The notes: generated from the letters alone by a model not told the origin. A stretch of 14,580 nt of DNA from CAUZEO01 sp963578625 (GCA_963578625.1 CAUZEO010000101.1:1-14580); one strand, 5' to 3'; numbered from the stretch's first letter, positions 1-7,479 are shown. Numbers and translations: made by a program.

Positions 1-229
1 AATGCGTTCATTCGCGTATACCGGACGTGGGCTCTGGTTGGGCTTCACTACACGGGTCGGACACCCGCGCCACGCCGAGATTGCGCGGATCACTGGATTT
101 TCACATTGCTCGTCAGCTCGGGTTAATTCACCCTTCTAAACTAACCCATTAACCGGAAAGCTTCACATATACAAACTCTTCAAGCTTGTGCTCGTCCCCG
201 CCATCGCCTGAATCGCCATTCAGCCGGGC
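1..229. other. Left-edge intergenic stretch, no supportable gene
   Basis: Short open frames run in from the left edge on the + strand (the longest ends around 150), but none shows a recognisable motif, a ribosome binding site or any resemblance to the start of the barrel protein that follows. The second half is AT-richer than the flanks and looks non-coding. A perfect 6-bp dyad (CTGAAT at 208-213, ATTCAG at 218-223, 4-nt loop) lies immediately before the ATG at 230. An in-frame TGA at 209-211 shows that the next gene does not extend upstream in its own frame. Confidence 0.4.
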
Positions 230-922
230 ATGACGTCTAAGGCGGAAGGCGAAGAACCGGAACTGCGCGAATGGGCCCGGGAATTTCTGATTTCCTTACA
301 GCCGCACCGGGAGCATTTCCGGCTGATCACCGCCATCAGCGATCTTCCGGCGCAAGTTCTTGGCCACTACCTGGACGTGTGGGTGGTCAGCAGCGGACGC
401 ATCAGCCCAACCCTGGCGAAGGAGCGGAACGCGGAGTTGTGGACGTACGACTGCAACAACAAGGCTACCGGCAACGCGCCCAACAGCAGATTCTACGCCG
501 GACTCTACACCTGGGCCCTCGGCCTGAAAGGAAACTTCATCTGGTGCTACACGGAGGGCTACACCTGGGAGAGGCGCAACGAAGCCTTTTTCTGCCACGT
601 GATTCCCACGCCGGATGGCCCGGGGCCCTCCATTCAGTGGGAAACGCGCCGCGAAGGGACGAAGGACTACCGCACATTCCAGTTGCTGGAATCCCTGATC
701 GCAAAAAATCCAACCACATTGAAAGCAAAGGAAGCCCAGGCGTGGTTGGACGGGATTCGCTACCGCGTGGACTGGTATCGCGGGCGCGGCGTTCCGCCTG
801 CGATGGTCAATTGGGACAGTATCGAACTCTGGCCGGCTTGCGGAAACTTTGAACCGTCCGAACTCTCAGCGGTCCGCGACAGGGCCTCGGACTACATCCT
901 GGCGTTGAAGAATAAAGCGTAG
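230..922 (+). CDS. DUF4091 / GH123-like protein, C-terminal half only
   Basis: The 230-residue product resembles the C-terminal half of DUF4091 (glycoside hydrolase 123-like) barrels. Signs of this are a strand-like YLDVWVVSSGRIS (about residues 48-60), then LWTYDCNN (70-77), a WALGLKGNFIWCYTEGYTW stretch (95-113), and near residues 138-153 the family-typical ending WETRREGTKDYRTFQLLE, followed by a helical tail. Full family members are several hundred residues longer and usually secreted. Here there is no signal peptide and no first half of the barrel, and an in-frame TGA at 209-211 blocks any extension. No Shine-Dalgarno sequence precedes the ATG. The frame is otherwise clean to a TAG directly before a hairpin terminator. 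I read it as a 5'-truncated remnant or a gene whose N-terminal portion was lost; a stand-alone half-domain is possible but less likely. Family assignment is from pattern recognition. Confidence 0.6.
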   Translation: MTSKAEGEEPELREWAREFLISLQPHREHFRLITAISDLPAQVLGHYLDVWVVSSGRISPTLAKERNAELWTYDCNNKATGNAPNSRFYAGLYTWALGLKGNFIWCYTEGYTWERRNEAFFCHVIPTPDGPGPSIQWETRREGTKDYRTFQLLESLIAKNPTTLKAKEAQAWLDGIRYRVDWYRGRGVPPAMVNWDSIELWPACGNFEPSELSAVRDRASDYILALKNKA

Positions 923-929
923 GGCCAAG

Positions 930-962
930 ATCCCCGGCTCAGTCGGGGGGGCCGGGGATTTT
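930..962 (+). terminator. Rho-independent terminator, possibly shared by convergent genes
   Basis: A perfect 9-bp GC-rich stem (ATCCCCGGC at 930-938 with GCCGGGGAT at 951-959) has a 12-nt loop and is followed by TTTT. It starts 7 bp after the stop of the truncated barrel gene. It also abuts the stop codon (961-963) of the - strand oxidoreductase, so the hairpin could stop both transcripts, although the T-run favours the + strand. Confidence 0.8.
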
Positions 963-2211
963 AGATTCGAATTTTCACCCTCTCCTCCCGCAACTCGAAG
1001 TCGAACAACTCACCGCGCTCGAAACGGGCGTTGTCCATGCCTGAAAAGTCCAGTGTGCCCGGTTGCGGCAGCGCGTGGGACACATCAAGTACCAGGCTAT
1101 CGCGCAACATGAGCTCGGCGATCATCTGGCAGACTCCGCCCGAGCAGGTGATCCCGTGCCCATTCATCCCTACCGCATGATAAAAGTTCTCAAGCCGGTC
1201 GTCGCGCGCCACGATGGGATAACCATCCTCGGTCGAGCCGTAGACGCAGCACCAGCCGTTCAGGAAAACACTCTTCGGTAAATGGAAGAACTCGCGGTAG
1301 AGCTTTTCCACCCGGCTCGGAAAATCGAGATCGTTGACGCGATTTACGTGGTCCGGATCCACCTCGCGATCGGCCCGGGTGAAATTTCGGTGCTCCGCGA
1401 AAATCATCGTGTTGCCGTGCTCGCCCCGACACCAGACGCCTTCGCCGTCCAGCATGACCCCCATCCCCGTAAGCGGCGGCGCGTCGATTCCGTCATCGAA
1501 GGTAGTCGCAAGGCAAACCTGGATGCGCTGGGCCGAGAGCGCCAGAGAGCTGCCCGCAAGCTCAGCCACCTTGGCGCCCCACGGTCCACCCGCGTTCAGC
1601 ACCTGCCCGACACACCAGGCGCCGCGGCGTGTCACAATGGTGCTGATGCGGTCTCCCTCGGTACGTATGTCCAGAACCGGCGTCGTCGCACAAATCTCGA
1701 CCCGGCCGGTGGCCTGGGCAAGCCGGCCGTACACCATCGCCAACTCGTGCGGATTCACGAATCCTTCGTTCGGGTAGCTCGCGGCGCCGGAAATCCCCTC
1801 CGGCTTGATCCATGGGCAGCGCTTGAGCAGTTCGGATAAGTCCAGGTTCTCATGGTGGTACAGGTCTCCCGGCCTGCCGGTGCTGAAGCGACGGTGATAT
1901 GCATCCAACTCCGACGACAGGGAGGCAGGCTCGCGCACGATGTAATTCGCGGTCCAATTTCGATATCCGAATTCGTTTTCCTCCGCGAGTTCACGAACCC
2001 GGGCGTACCCGAGAAGGGAAAGCACCGCATAAATCTCCCCGATATCGTGACGGCAGATGACTCCTCCGGATCCGCCGGTCGTACCGCTTGCCGGCGCCAT
2101 CTTGTCGAACAGGACAATTCGGCCCGCACCTTGAAGGCTCAATTCGTACGCGCAGGCAAGCCCGACGATTCCGCCACCGATGATGGCGATATCTGCCGTT
2201 TGCTGCGTCAT
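961..2211 (-). CDS. FAD-dependent oxidoreductase (DAO family, sarcosine oxidase/DadA-like)
   Basis: This is a 416-residue flavoprotein of the glycine oxidase/D-amino acid dehydrogenase/sarcosine oxidase group, expected to oxidise a secondary amine or amino acid in the cytoplasm. The N-terminal Rossmann motif IIGGGIVG has its glycines at residues 12, 14 and 17, with Asp36 ending the second strand. A SGTTGGSGG loop follows near 42-50, VLNAGGPWG lies at about 204-212, and the C-terminal FAD segment contains CVYGSTEDGYPIV then GMNGHG at 348-353. No signal peptide is visible. The start at 2211 is chosen because its ATG overlaps the stop of the upstream C45 gene (ATGA) and GGAG sits 7 nt before it. 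An in-frame ATG at 2238 would add nine residues ahead of the usual family start. Cys322 aligns by eye with the flavinylated cysteine of monomeric sarcosine oxidase. The substrate is unknown. Confidence 0.9.
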   Translation of the reverse strand: MTQQTADIAIIGGGIVGLACAYELSLQGAGRIVLFDKMAPASGTTGGSGGVICRHDIGEIYAVLSLLGYARVRELAEENEFGYRNWTANYIVREPASLSSELDAYHRRFSTGRPGDLYHHENLDLSELLKRCPWIKPEGISGAASYPNEGFVNPHELAMVYGRLAQATGRVEICATTPVLDIRTEGDRISTIVTRRGAWCVGQVLNAGGPWGAKVAELAGSSLALSAQRIQVCLATTFDDGIDAPPLTGMGVMLDGEGVWCRGEHGNTMIFAEHRNFTRADREVDPDHVNRVNDLDFPSRVEKLYREFFHLPKSVFLNGWCCVYGSTEDGYPIVARDDRLENFYHAVGMNGHGITCSGGVCQMIAELMLRDSLVLDVSHALPQPGTLDFSGMDNARFERGELFDFELREERVKIRI

Positions 2212-4085
2212 CTCGGTTCTCCGAACAAGTCGTCCCACTCGTAGTATGCGTACTCTTCACTGCACGCGGGCGTAGCGCGGCCGGCATTCGCGATCCATAG
2301 TGAACGGTCCTCGGGAGAGAACACAACATTGTGCAAGTTGCTCTTCATGGCCACGGGGCGACCGATTATTTCAATGAGCGCGGCGGCATCAATTTTCCCG
2401 TATTGAACCCGTATTCGTTTCACCAGGTCCTTGTACCGCTGCCCCGCGGACATCAGCACCGTGTCAACGATCGGCTCCGGCAATTGCGGATGTGACGTGC
2501 CGGGCAGCACGACTTCCAAGAGGTCCGGCGTAGCCTTGATTCCCGCCGCGGACCGGGTTTTTCCGTCGCTGATTACGTAGTAATACTCACAGGTCCGCTT
2601 GTGGTCGCGAAAGTAACTGAGCGCCTCTTCGAGTGTGCCGCAGTGCTCCAGCGCGCCCCGAACCAGGAAACTCATGGGGGTCCCATCCCAGTCTCCTTCC
2701 CCCCTGCCGCCCATTTCCCCGATGGCCAACTGCGCATCGTTCATGCCGGTCACGCTGCCGATAAAACCGGCATAGCCGACATTTACAAACTCGCGGACGC
2801 CGTCTCTCGATGTGGCGATGACAACCGCTTCGTCCTGCAAACCGACTTCCGTCATGTAATCCAACACGCGGGCGTGAAGCAGCTTTCCGCCCTTCGTCGC
2901 CTGGCCATACACCGCGGCCCCGCTGCAATGAAAAAACTCCGGAAATATGTTGGCGATCTGAATATGCTCCAGCGGCAACCCGGATCCTTCCGACAGGCCA
3001 CGCATTTCCTCAAAGTAAGCACTGTTGATGTACTGACGTTGTCGTTGAATCAGCTCACGAGCGTCATCGAGGAACCACGATCCCTTTTCGAATGAATAGA
3101 GTAGGCCCACGCCGAAAACGACGTGCTCGACCAGCCGCTCGACATGTGCGGACAACAGCCGGCCGTGCTGAAACCCGACATTGAAAGCGTCGCCCTTCAG
3201 ATAGAGACGGCGCCTGCCGTTCTTCACCACCAGCTTTCCCTCACCCTCCTGCAAGGTGTGATCCGATTCAATGCGAACCGGCTGAGCGCGCAGCGCAGCG
3301 ATATTCACTGCGGAAGCGAGACTCCGATCAATCTCCTCTGAGGCGACGTCCTGGGCAACGTCCTGGGGTGGCACATCAATCGGAAGGTCGCTTGCCGTTT
3401 CCTGCGATCTCAGTTCAATGGTCCACTGCTCGTCGCCATGTCGGAAGTTCAGATCGGCGTCAATCCAGTTCGATCGCATCCCCGCCAGCAACTGCCCGTC
3501 GCGTATCCTGATTTTCCAGCGCCGTCCATCGGTTCGAGATTCCCAGCCTGTAATAACGGGCCGCAGGGATAAAACGGACGCAATACGCCCGAACCAGCTG
3601 TGGATTCGCGGGATTGCCTGAAAGGCATCGGCAAGAGCATTTCGTGTCAAAGGTAAACTAGTGGCGCCGCCCCGGAAGCAGGCATTCTGTTTCGGATACC
3701 AGAGTTCGCACTTGCTGCCTACGGTAATGAGACCGGCGTGCTCACTCACGGAAAAGTACAATCGTGCTCCTCCGTCCATCTGCTGCAGAGTGAACTGCCC
3801 GAAGGGCTCCGGCGCGGCCTGGTCACTCTGCTGCGATTGCAAATCAAGTGCCCACTCACCTGTCTCAGTCCAGGGCTCGCTCCCCTTAAGCGCCGCCCCG
3901 GCGCGATCGACCGCCGACCAAATCAGCAATCCGGCACAGATCACATTAAGGAGTAAAAGCAGGACGCACGCAAAGAGCAACCGGCAAAGGATCCGGAAAG
4001 GCGTAACAGGCTTTCGACCGCCTCTTCCACCGATCGTAGTGACGAGCGGATTTACTTTGAGAATAGCAGTGATAGGTCTGGTCAC
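2208..4085 (-). CDS. Membrane-anchored C45-family acyltransferase/hydrolase with extra N-terminal domain
   Basis: The 625-residue protein has three parts. A single transmembrane segment (about residues 31-57) follows a basic, Arg/Lys-containing N-terminus, so the remainder should face the periplasm. Residues about 70-270 form a Trp- and beta-rich domain I do not recognise; it ends in an acidic linker with repeated DVA/DVP words (about 236-252). Residues about 280-620 match the acyl-CoA:6-aminopenicillanic-acid acyltransferase (peptidase C45, Ntn hydrolase) family. Evidence is the strand leading to HCSGAAVYG with candidate autocatalytic nucleophile Cys387, then LLHARVLDY, MNDAQLAIGEMGG and SNLHNVVFSPEDRSLWIANAG near the end. 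Such enzymes self-cleave before the Cys and cut or transfer N-acyl groups. The residue before the nucleophile is His rather than the common Gly. The GTG start has AGGA 8 nt upstream, overlapping the stop region of a small ORF. The stop overlaps the oxidoreductase start. The substrate is unknown. Confidence 0.85.
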   Translation of the reverse strand: MTRPITAILKVNPLVTTIGGRGGRKPVTPFRILCRLLFACVLLLLLNVICAGLLIWSAVDRAGAALKGSEPWTETGEWALDLQSQQSDQAAPEPFGQFTLQQMDGGARLYFSVSEHAGLITVGSKCELWYPKQNACFRGGATSLPLTRNALADAFQAIPRIHSWFGRIASVLSLRPVITGWESRTDGRRWKIRIRDGQLLAGMRSNWIDADLNFRHGDEQWTIELRSQETASDLPIDVPPQDVAQDVASEEIDRSLASAVNIAALRAQPVRIESDHTLQEGEGKLVVKNGRRRLYLKGDAFNVGFQHGRLLSAHVERLVEHVVFGVGLLYSFEKGSWFLDDARELIQRQRQYINSAYFEEMRGLSEGSGLPLEHIQIANIFPEFFHCSGAAVYGQATKGGKLLHARVLDYMTEVGLQDEAVVIATSRDGVREFVNVGYAGFIGSVTGMNDAQLAIGEMGGRGEGDWDGTPMSFLVRGALEHCGTLEEALSYFRDHKRTCEYYYVISDGKTRSAAGIKATPDLLEVVLPGTSHPQLPEPIVDTVLMSAGQRYKDLVKRIRVQYGKIDAAALIEIIGRPVAMKSNLHNVVFSPEDRSLWIANAGRATPACSEEYAYYEWDDLFGEPR

Positions 4086-4095
4086 GGATTGGGTC

Positions 4096-4254
4096 CTATT
4101 GAGTCTGCAGCGCCTTGTCCTGCTGACTCAGCCATACCAGGCTGTCCTGAACGGCCTCCTCAACTGTGGTTCGCTGCACATCTTCGCGCTTCGCAGCATA
4201 CCACATGATCGCTTTAGGTTCACCTGCAATTTCGAATACGTCCTCGACGCACAC
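4096..4254 (-). CDS. Small ORF, uncharacterised (52 aa)
   Basis: A frame starting at GTG encodes VCVEDVFEIAG, a charged helical middle (KREDVQRTTVEEAVQDS) and ends WLSQQDKALQTQ. It looks coding rather than accidental: it is amphipathic and rich in Glu, Asp and Val. Its TAG (4096-4098) lies 10 bp before the C45 start, so that gene's ribosome binding site overlaps this stop, as in a coupled operon. The open frame continues upstream to a TAG at 4330-4332 without another standard start codon (NATKDPVIPRVCVED...), and that stop lies just beside the hairpin repeat. The ORF may therefore be the tail of a longer gene cut by the repeat. No convincing Shine-Dalgarno precedes the GTG. I do not recognise the family. 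Confidence 0.35.
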   Translation of the reverse strand: MCVEDVFEIAGEPKAIMWYAAKREDVQRTTVEEAVQDSLVWLSQQDKALQTQ

Positions 4255-4512
4255 TCGAGGGATTACCGGGTCCTTGGTTGCATTCTGAAATAGAAGTGGG
4301 CGGGGTGAGATCTTTCCTGTCCTGCGGGACTACGGAGCGGTCCCCGTGGCACGGGCTTCCAGCCCGTGTCGCGGAGCCCCAAGCACACCGCCACCGTCGT
4401 GGCATGATCACACTGCTCACGCCAAACAGGAGAAGAGGCAAACTCTGCGATCCTGTCTGTCTCCAGGGCAATCGTTTCCGCGTATGCCCATTACCATCAA
4501 TAACGAGTCATC
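4255..4512. other. Intergenic gap inside the - strand operon, with two hairpins
   Basis: About 250 bp separate the mutase stop from the small ORF, whereas neighbouring genes in the same operon are 8-10 bp apart or overlap. The gap holds a 14-bp hairpin repeat (4344-4374) and a smaller 5-bp hairpin (GCCAC/GTGGC, 4390-4403). Neither is followed by a T-run on the - strand. Frames here have no recognisable motif. I see no clear promoter. Confidence 0.5.
4344..4374. repeat. REP-like long hairpin (CACGGGCT/AGCCCGTG core)
   Basis: Two 8-bp perfect arms, CACGGGCT (4350-4357) and AGCCCGTG (4361-4368), flank a 3-nt TCC loop. Allowing two G-T pairs, the stem extends to 14 bp (4344-4357 with 4361-4374). 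It is intergenic, near-palindromic and lacks a U-tract, so it resembles a dispersed extragenic palindrome more than a terminator. I recall similar GGCACGGGCTTCCAGCCC words recurring between genes in some planctomycete-like genomes, but this window has only one copy. Confidence 0.55.
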
Positions 4513-5898
4513 TCAGGCGTCCGGGGACTCTTCTTCATGATGGGATTTCGCTCGCGAAATCTCTTCTTGCAGCCCAGGCACTGCCTCACAAAACACCTCG
4601 ACAATCTGCACGAGGTCAGGCTCCGACGTCCCCTCAAATCGGAAGGTCAGGGCCGGTTCGGTGACAGACTGTCTTACCAGCGCCCAGCCGCGAGGAAAGG
4701 TCAACCGGATACCGTCCACCGTCGATATGCGATCTTCGCCGAATTTGCTCCGCATGAGTTCGAATACCCGGCTCGCCTTTTTCGCGTCTGCGCGAATTCG
4801 CAGATCGGGTGTCATGTAAACCTCGGGGCAGTCTGCACGCAATGACGACAGCGTCCTCCCGGTTCGTCGCAAGTGATGCATCAGGACCAGTCCGCAGTAA
4901 AAGGCATCGTCGCCGCCTTCCAACTCCCGGTAGAAGTAATGGCCGCTGATTTCCGCGCCGAATAATGCATTCTCCTCCAACATCCGGGTTCGTATAAAAG
5001 CGTGGCCGCTACGTTCGACGACGGGAAGGGCGCCGAGGTCGGAGGCTACGCGCGAGACAACTTCGGAGAACTTGATGTCATAGACAAAGGGTTGCCCCGA
5101 AATTCCATCGCCGAATGACGACAGCAGGATAGAAGTCGCCTCCTCCGCGGTTAGAACGCGCCCCGTTTCGTCGACAACAGCAATGCGATCGCCGTCACCG
5201 TCAAATGCAAGCCCGATGTCGTATCGTTCTCTCTTTACCGTGTCTGACAAGACACTCAAGTTTCTCGGATCGGCTGAATCCGGCTTGCGGTCCCGGAACG
5301 TGCCGTCGCGGCGGTCGTGAATCGAGTCTATGTGTGCGCTCGGAATACATTTACGATATAATGCAGTCGCACATTCCGCCCAACATCCGTTTCCGGGATC
5401 TATAAGAATCCGCAGATCTTCCCTGTGGAGCTTTTCGGCTACTCCCCTCACCCACGTCCGGTAGTCCGGCCATATATTCTCCTCCACGGATATTCCGGCC
5501 GCTTTGAAGTCCCCGGACTCGTGCTGCTCGCGCCTGAAGTCGGCGACCATGTCCTCTGTTGGAGGTCTATTGCTGATCATCCATTTCAGACCGTTCCGAT
5601 CGGGAGGACTGTGAGATGCAGTAACGATAGCGCATGCCGATGCCGCTTTCGTCCGTTTGGCAAAATAGACCAGGGGTGTCGGCACAATACCCAGGTCATG
5701 GACGCAGGCTCCGGTATCACACAGCCCCGACACCAAGGCAGATAGAAATTCCGGCGTGCTGATGCGAACATCTCCACCGACATACACATCCGCTCCCGGC
5801 TCCAACCGCCGGCCGATCGACCGCCCCCACGCGGCGTACAGATCGGTGGATAGCTCCGAAACGGGGCCGCGGATGTCACATGGCAAATAAACAGGCAT
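4513..5898 (-). CDS. Phosphomannomutase / phosphoglucomutase (alpha-D-phosphohexomutase family)
   Basis: The 461-residue cytoplasmic enzyme interconverts hexose 6-phosphate and 1-phosphate through a phosphoserine, feeding nucleotide-sugar synthesis. All four family signatures are present in order: the N-terminal CDIRG (7-11); the catalytic serine loop TASHSP with Ser95 (Ser replaces the usual Asn of TASHNP); the Mg-binding DGDGDR at 233-238; the sugar-specificity loop GAEISGH at 314-320; and the phosphate-binding loop RQSVTEP at 409-415, followed by the expected RFEG strand. Length is normal. The ISGH loop and RFEG ending fit the bacterial ManB/AlgC group, which often handles both mannose and glucose phosphates; specificity cannot be read from sequence alone. 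The ATG lies 8 bp after the kinase stop without a close Shine-Dalgarno, so translation is probably coupled to the kinase. The C-terminal tail (KSHHEEESPDA) is charged and probably disordered. Confidence 0.92.
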   Translation of the reverse strand: MPVYLPCDIRGPVSELSTDLYAAWGRSIGRRLEPGADVYVGGDVRISTPEFLSALVSGLCDTGACVHDLGIVPTPLVYFAKRTKAASACAIVTASHSPPDRNGLKWMISNRPPTEDMVADFRREQHESGDFKAAGISVEENIWPDYRTWVRGVAEKLHREDLRILIDPGNGCWAECATALYRKCIPSAHIDSIHDRRDGTFRDRKPDSADPRNLSVLSDTVKRERYDIGLAFDGDGDRIAVVDETGRVLTAEEATSILLSSFGDGISGQPFVYDIKFSEVVSRVASDLGALPVVERSGHAFIRTRMLEENALFGAEISGHYFYRELEGGDDAFYCGLVLMHHLRRTGRTLSSLRADCPEVYMTPDLRIRADAKKASRVFELMRSKFGEDRISTVDGIRLTFPRGWALVRQSVTEPALTFRFEGTSEPDLVQIVEVFCEAVPGLQEEISRAKSHHEEESPDA

Positions 5899-5906
5899 TA
5901 CGGAAC

Positions 5907-7370
5907 TTAAATGTACCCTCTCTCATTCAGCATGTGGACAAAACGCGCGTATTTTTCATTATATCGTTCAACGAGTTGCAAATCAGGCGCAAAGGTTTCG
6001 TCCAGCTGTACCATTTCCTGAGCCGCGGAATCGATACTTCCGAACGAGCTTCCGGCAGCCGCGAGCACCGCGGTCCCGAATGCCGCCTCAGGAACGGCGG
6101 GTCGAAAATAGGGAACATTGCAGACATTACTACGAATTTGCGTCCACTCCGTGCTTCGAGTGCCGCCGCCGGTACAGTAAACATTGGATATTTCCTGGCC
6201 GGTGCAGCTGGAGAGTTCTTCGTAAGCCAGCCGCTCAACAAACGCCGTTCCCTGGAGATAGGCCGCATACGCGTCAACACCGGCCACGTCCGGACACAGG
6301 AATCCGGCGGCGGCGGCGTCAAGAAATGGAAATCTCTCCCCGCGACCGACAAGTGGATACGCGATCGAGTCGGACGGCAGCTTTGTCGCCGCGGCCCGAT
6401 CCAACTGCGCAGGGTCGGAATTCTTGAATAAAGCAGAAATCCAGGCTGCGCCGGTATTCGAGGCCGCCCCCGGCAGCCAAGCGCCGTTGGGAAGTTTGTG
6501 ACTGTACATGGCTCCGTTCTCGTCTTTCACCAGCTCTGTACTAACCGCCTTGAAAACAAGCGTTGTACCGAGAGTCGTATTGCAATCGCCTCGTCGCCCG
6601 GCGCCCGATGCCAGGAACCCGGCCATTCCGTCCGTCGTGCCGGCAACAACCTTCAGTCCGGACGGCAGTCCTGTCTCCCGGCTGGCCTCGCCGGTCACCC
6701 TCCCGATCTCCTCTCCCGGTGCGACAACATTCGGCAAACGTTCCGGAATCCCTGCCCAGCGGGCAATCCAATCCGGCCACTTTTCCTCCAGCACATCGTA
6801 ACCGGTTTTTAACGCATTGTTATAATCGGTGGTATCGAAACAACCGGTCAATCTGCCCGTCAAGTAGTCTGCCTGGTGCGCAAAGAATCTCGTGCGTTTA
6901 AAGATGCCCGGTTCCTCGCTGTAGATCCACAAGGCCTTTGGCAGCGCAAAGGATGCGGCGAACCGGTAGCCGAGCGAATCACAAGTCTCCACGCCCACTG
7001 AATTGAGCTCGTCCGCCTGCAGTGAAGAGCGGCCATCGTTGTACATGATCGCAGGTCGAAGAGGCCTTCCCGTGTCATCAAGACAGACAAGAGTTCCAGA
7101 TGTTCCGTCCACGGCGATCGCGCCGATCGAATCAGGGGAAATGCCCGAAGCGGCGAGTGTCACGGAAACACTCTGTAGCACCTCGCAGGCGGAGACCCAC
7201 CATGCGTCGGGACTTTGCTCATGAACAGCGTCCTCTTTGCGGTTCTCCTGCGAAACTTTCAGATCGGCAGAGCACTCCGCGACGATGCTCCCACCCTCGC
7301 TGACACAAATGCAGCGAACACCGGAAGTTCCCGCGTCGAGCCCAATGAAAACCTGCAGACCACGATTCAT
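5907..7370 (-). CDS. FGGY-family carbohydrate kinase, D-ribulokinase/xylulokinase-like
   Basis: The 487-residue ATP-dependent sugar kinase has the two-lobe FGGY fold. Seen are the N-terminal phosphate-binding GLDAGTSGVR (10-19), a substrate-lobe VDGTSGTLVCLDDTGRP with IMYNDGR, ADYLTGRLTG followed by DYNNALKTGYD, and the catalytic block AGTTDGMAGFLASGA with the presumed base Asp247. The C-lobe glycine motif YCTGGGTRS is near 398-406 and EAAFGTAVLAA near 428-438. The NALKTGYD/APG/AGTTD pattern recalls the cyanobacterial and plant D-ribulose kinase branch more than classical XylB, but the pentulose cannot be fixed by eye. The ATG at 7370 puts the first strand at the usual distance; a GTG at 7400 would add ten residues and lacks a ribosome binding site. 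It appears to be first in the - strand series and is divergent from ydbH. Confidence 0.9.
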   Translation of the reverse strand: MNRGLQVFIGLDAGTSGVRCICVSEGGSIVAECSADLKVSQENRKEDAVHEQSPDAWWVSACEVLQSVSVTLAASGISPDSIGAIAVDGTSGTLVCLDDTGRPLRPAIMYNDGRSSLQADELNSVGVETCDSLGYRFAASFALPKALWIYSEEPGIFKRTRFFAHQADYLTGRLTGCFDTTDYNNALKTGYDVLEEKWPDWIARWAGIPERLPNVVAPGEEIGRVTGEASRETGLPSGLKVVAGTTDGMAGFLASGAGRRGDCNTTLGTTLVFKAVSTELVKDENGAMYSHKLPNGAWLPGAASNTGAAWISALFKNSDPAQLDRAAATKLPSDSIAYPLVGRGERFPFLDAAAAGFLCPDVAGVDAYAAYLQGTAFVERLAYEELSSCTGQEISNVYCTGGGTRSTEWTQIRSNVCNVPYFRPAVPEAAFGTAVLAAAGSSFGSIDSAAQEMVQLDETFAPDLQLVERYNEKYARFVHMLNERGYI

Positions 7371-7427
7371 CCCAACCCAGCATTTCCGCTCAAACTTCAC
7401 GCGTCAAGCTCTGTCGGAGCAGCAAAC

Positions 7428-7458
7428 AACATAAACTCCGTTTCCCGTTTTGTGTCAG
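7428..7458 (-). promoter_or_regulatory. Candidate promoter for the kinase-led operon
   Basis: On the - strand CTGACA (7453-7458, five of six matches to the -35 consensus) is followed after 19 bp by TATGTT (7428-7433, four of six matches to the -10). It lies in the 109-bp divergent gap, about 58 bp before the kinase ATG. The spacer is two bases longer than ideal, so support is weak. Confidence 0.25.
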
Positions 7459-7479
7459 GGGTGGTACGATTTGGTGTTC

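Noticed and set aside
53..67. CGGGT/ACCCG hairpin resembling a tRNA T-arm
   Set aside because: The loop is 5 nt rather than 7, lacks the TTC-purine-A pattern, and no acceptor or anticodon arm fits around it.
1282..1839. Long + strand open frame (185 codons) opposite the FAD oxidoreductase
   Set aside because: It lies wholly antisense to a well-supported gene, has no recognisable domain or ribosome binding site, and has composition typical of a complementary-strand shadow.
3661..4293. + strand open frame of 210 codons opposite the start of the C45 gene
   Set aside because: It is antisense to the anchored C45 gene and the small ORF, has no motif, and its product lacks normal protein character.
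4390..4403. GCCAC/GTGGC hairpin as a terminator for the mutase gene
   Set aside because: It has only 5 bp of stem and no T-run on the - strand, and it lies more than 100 bp after the stop codon.
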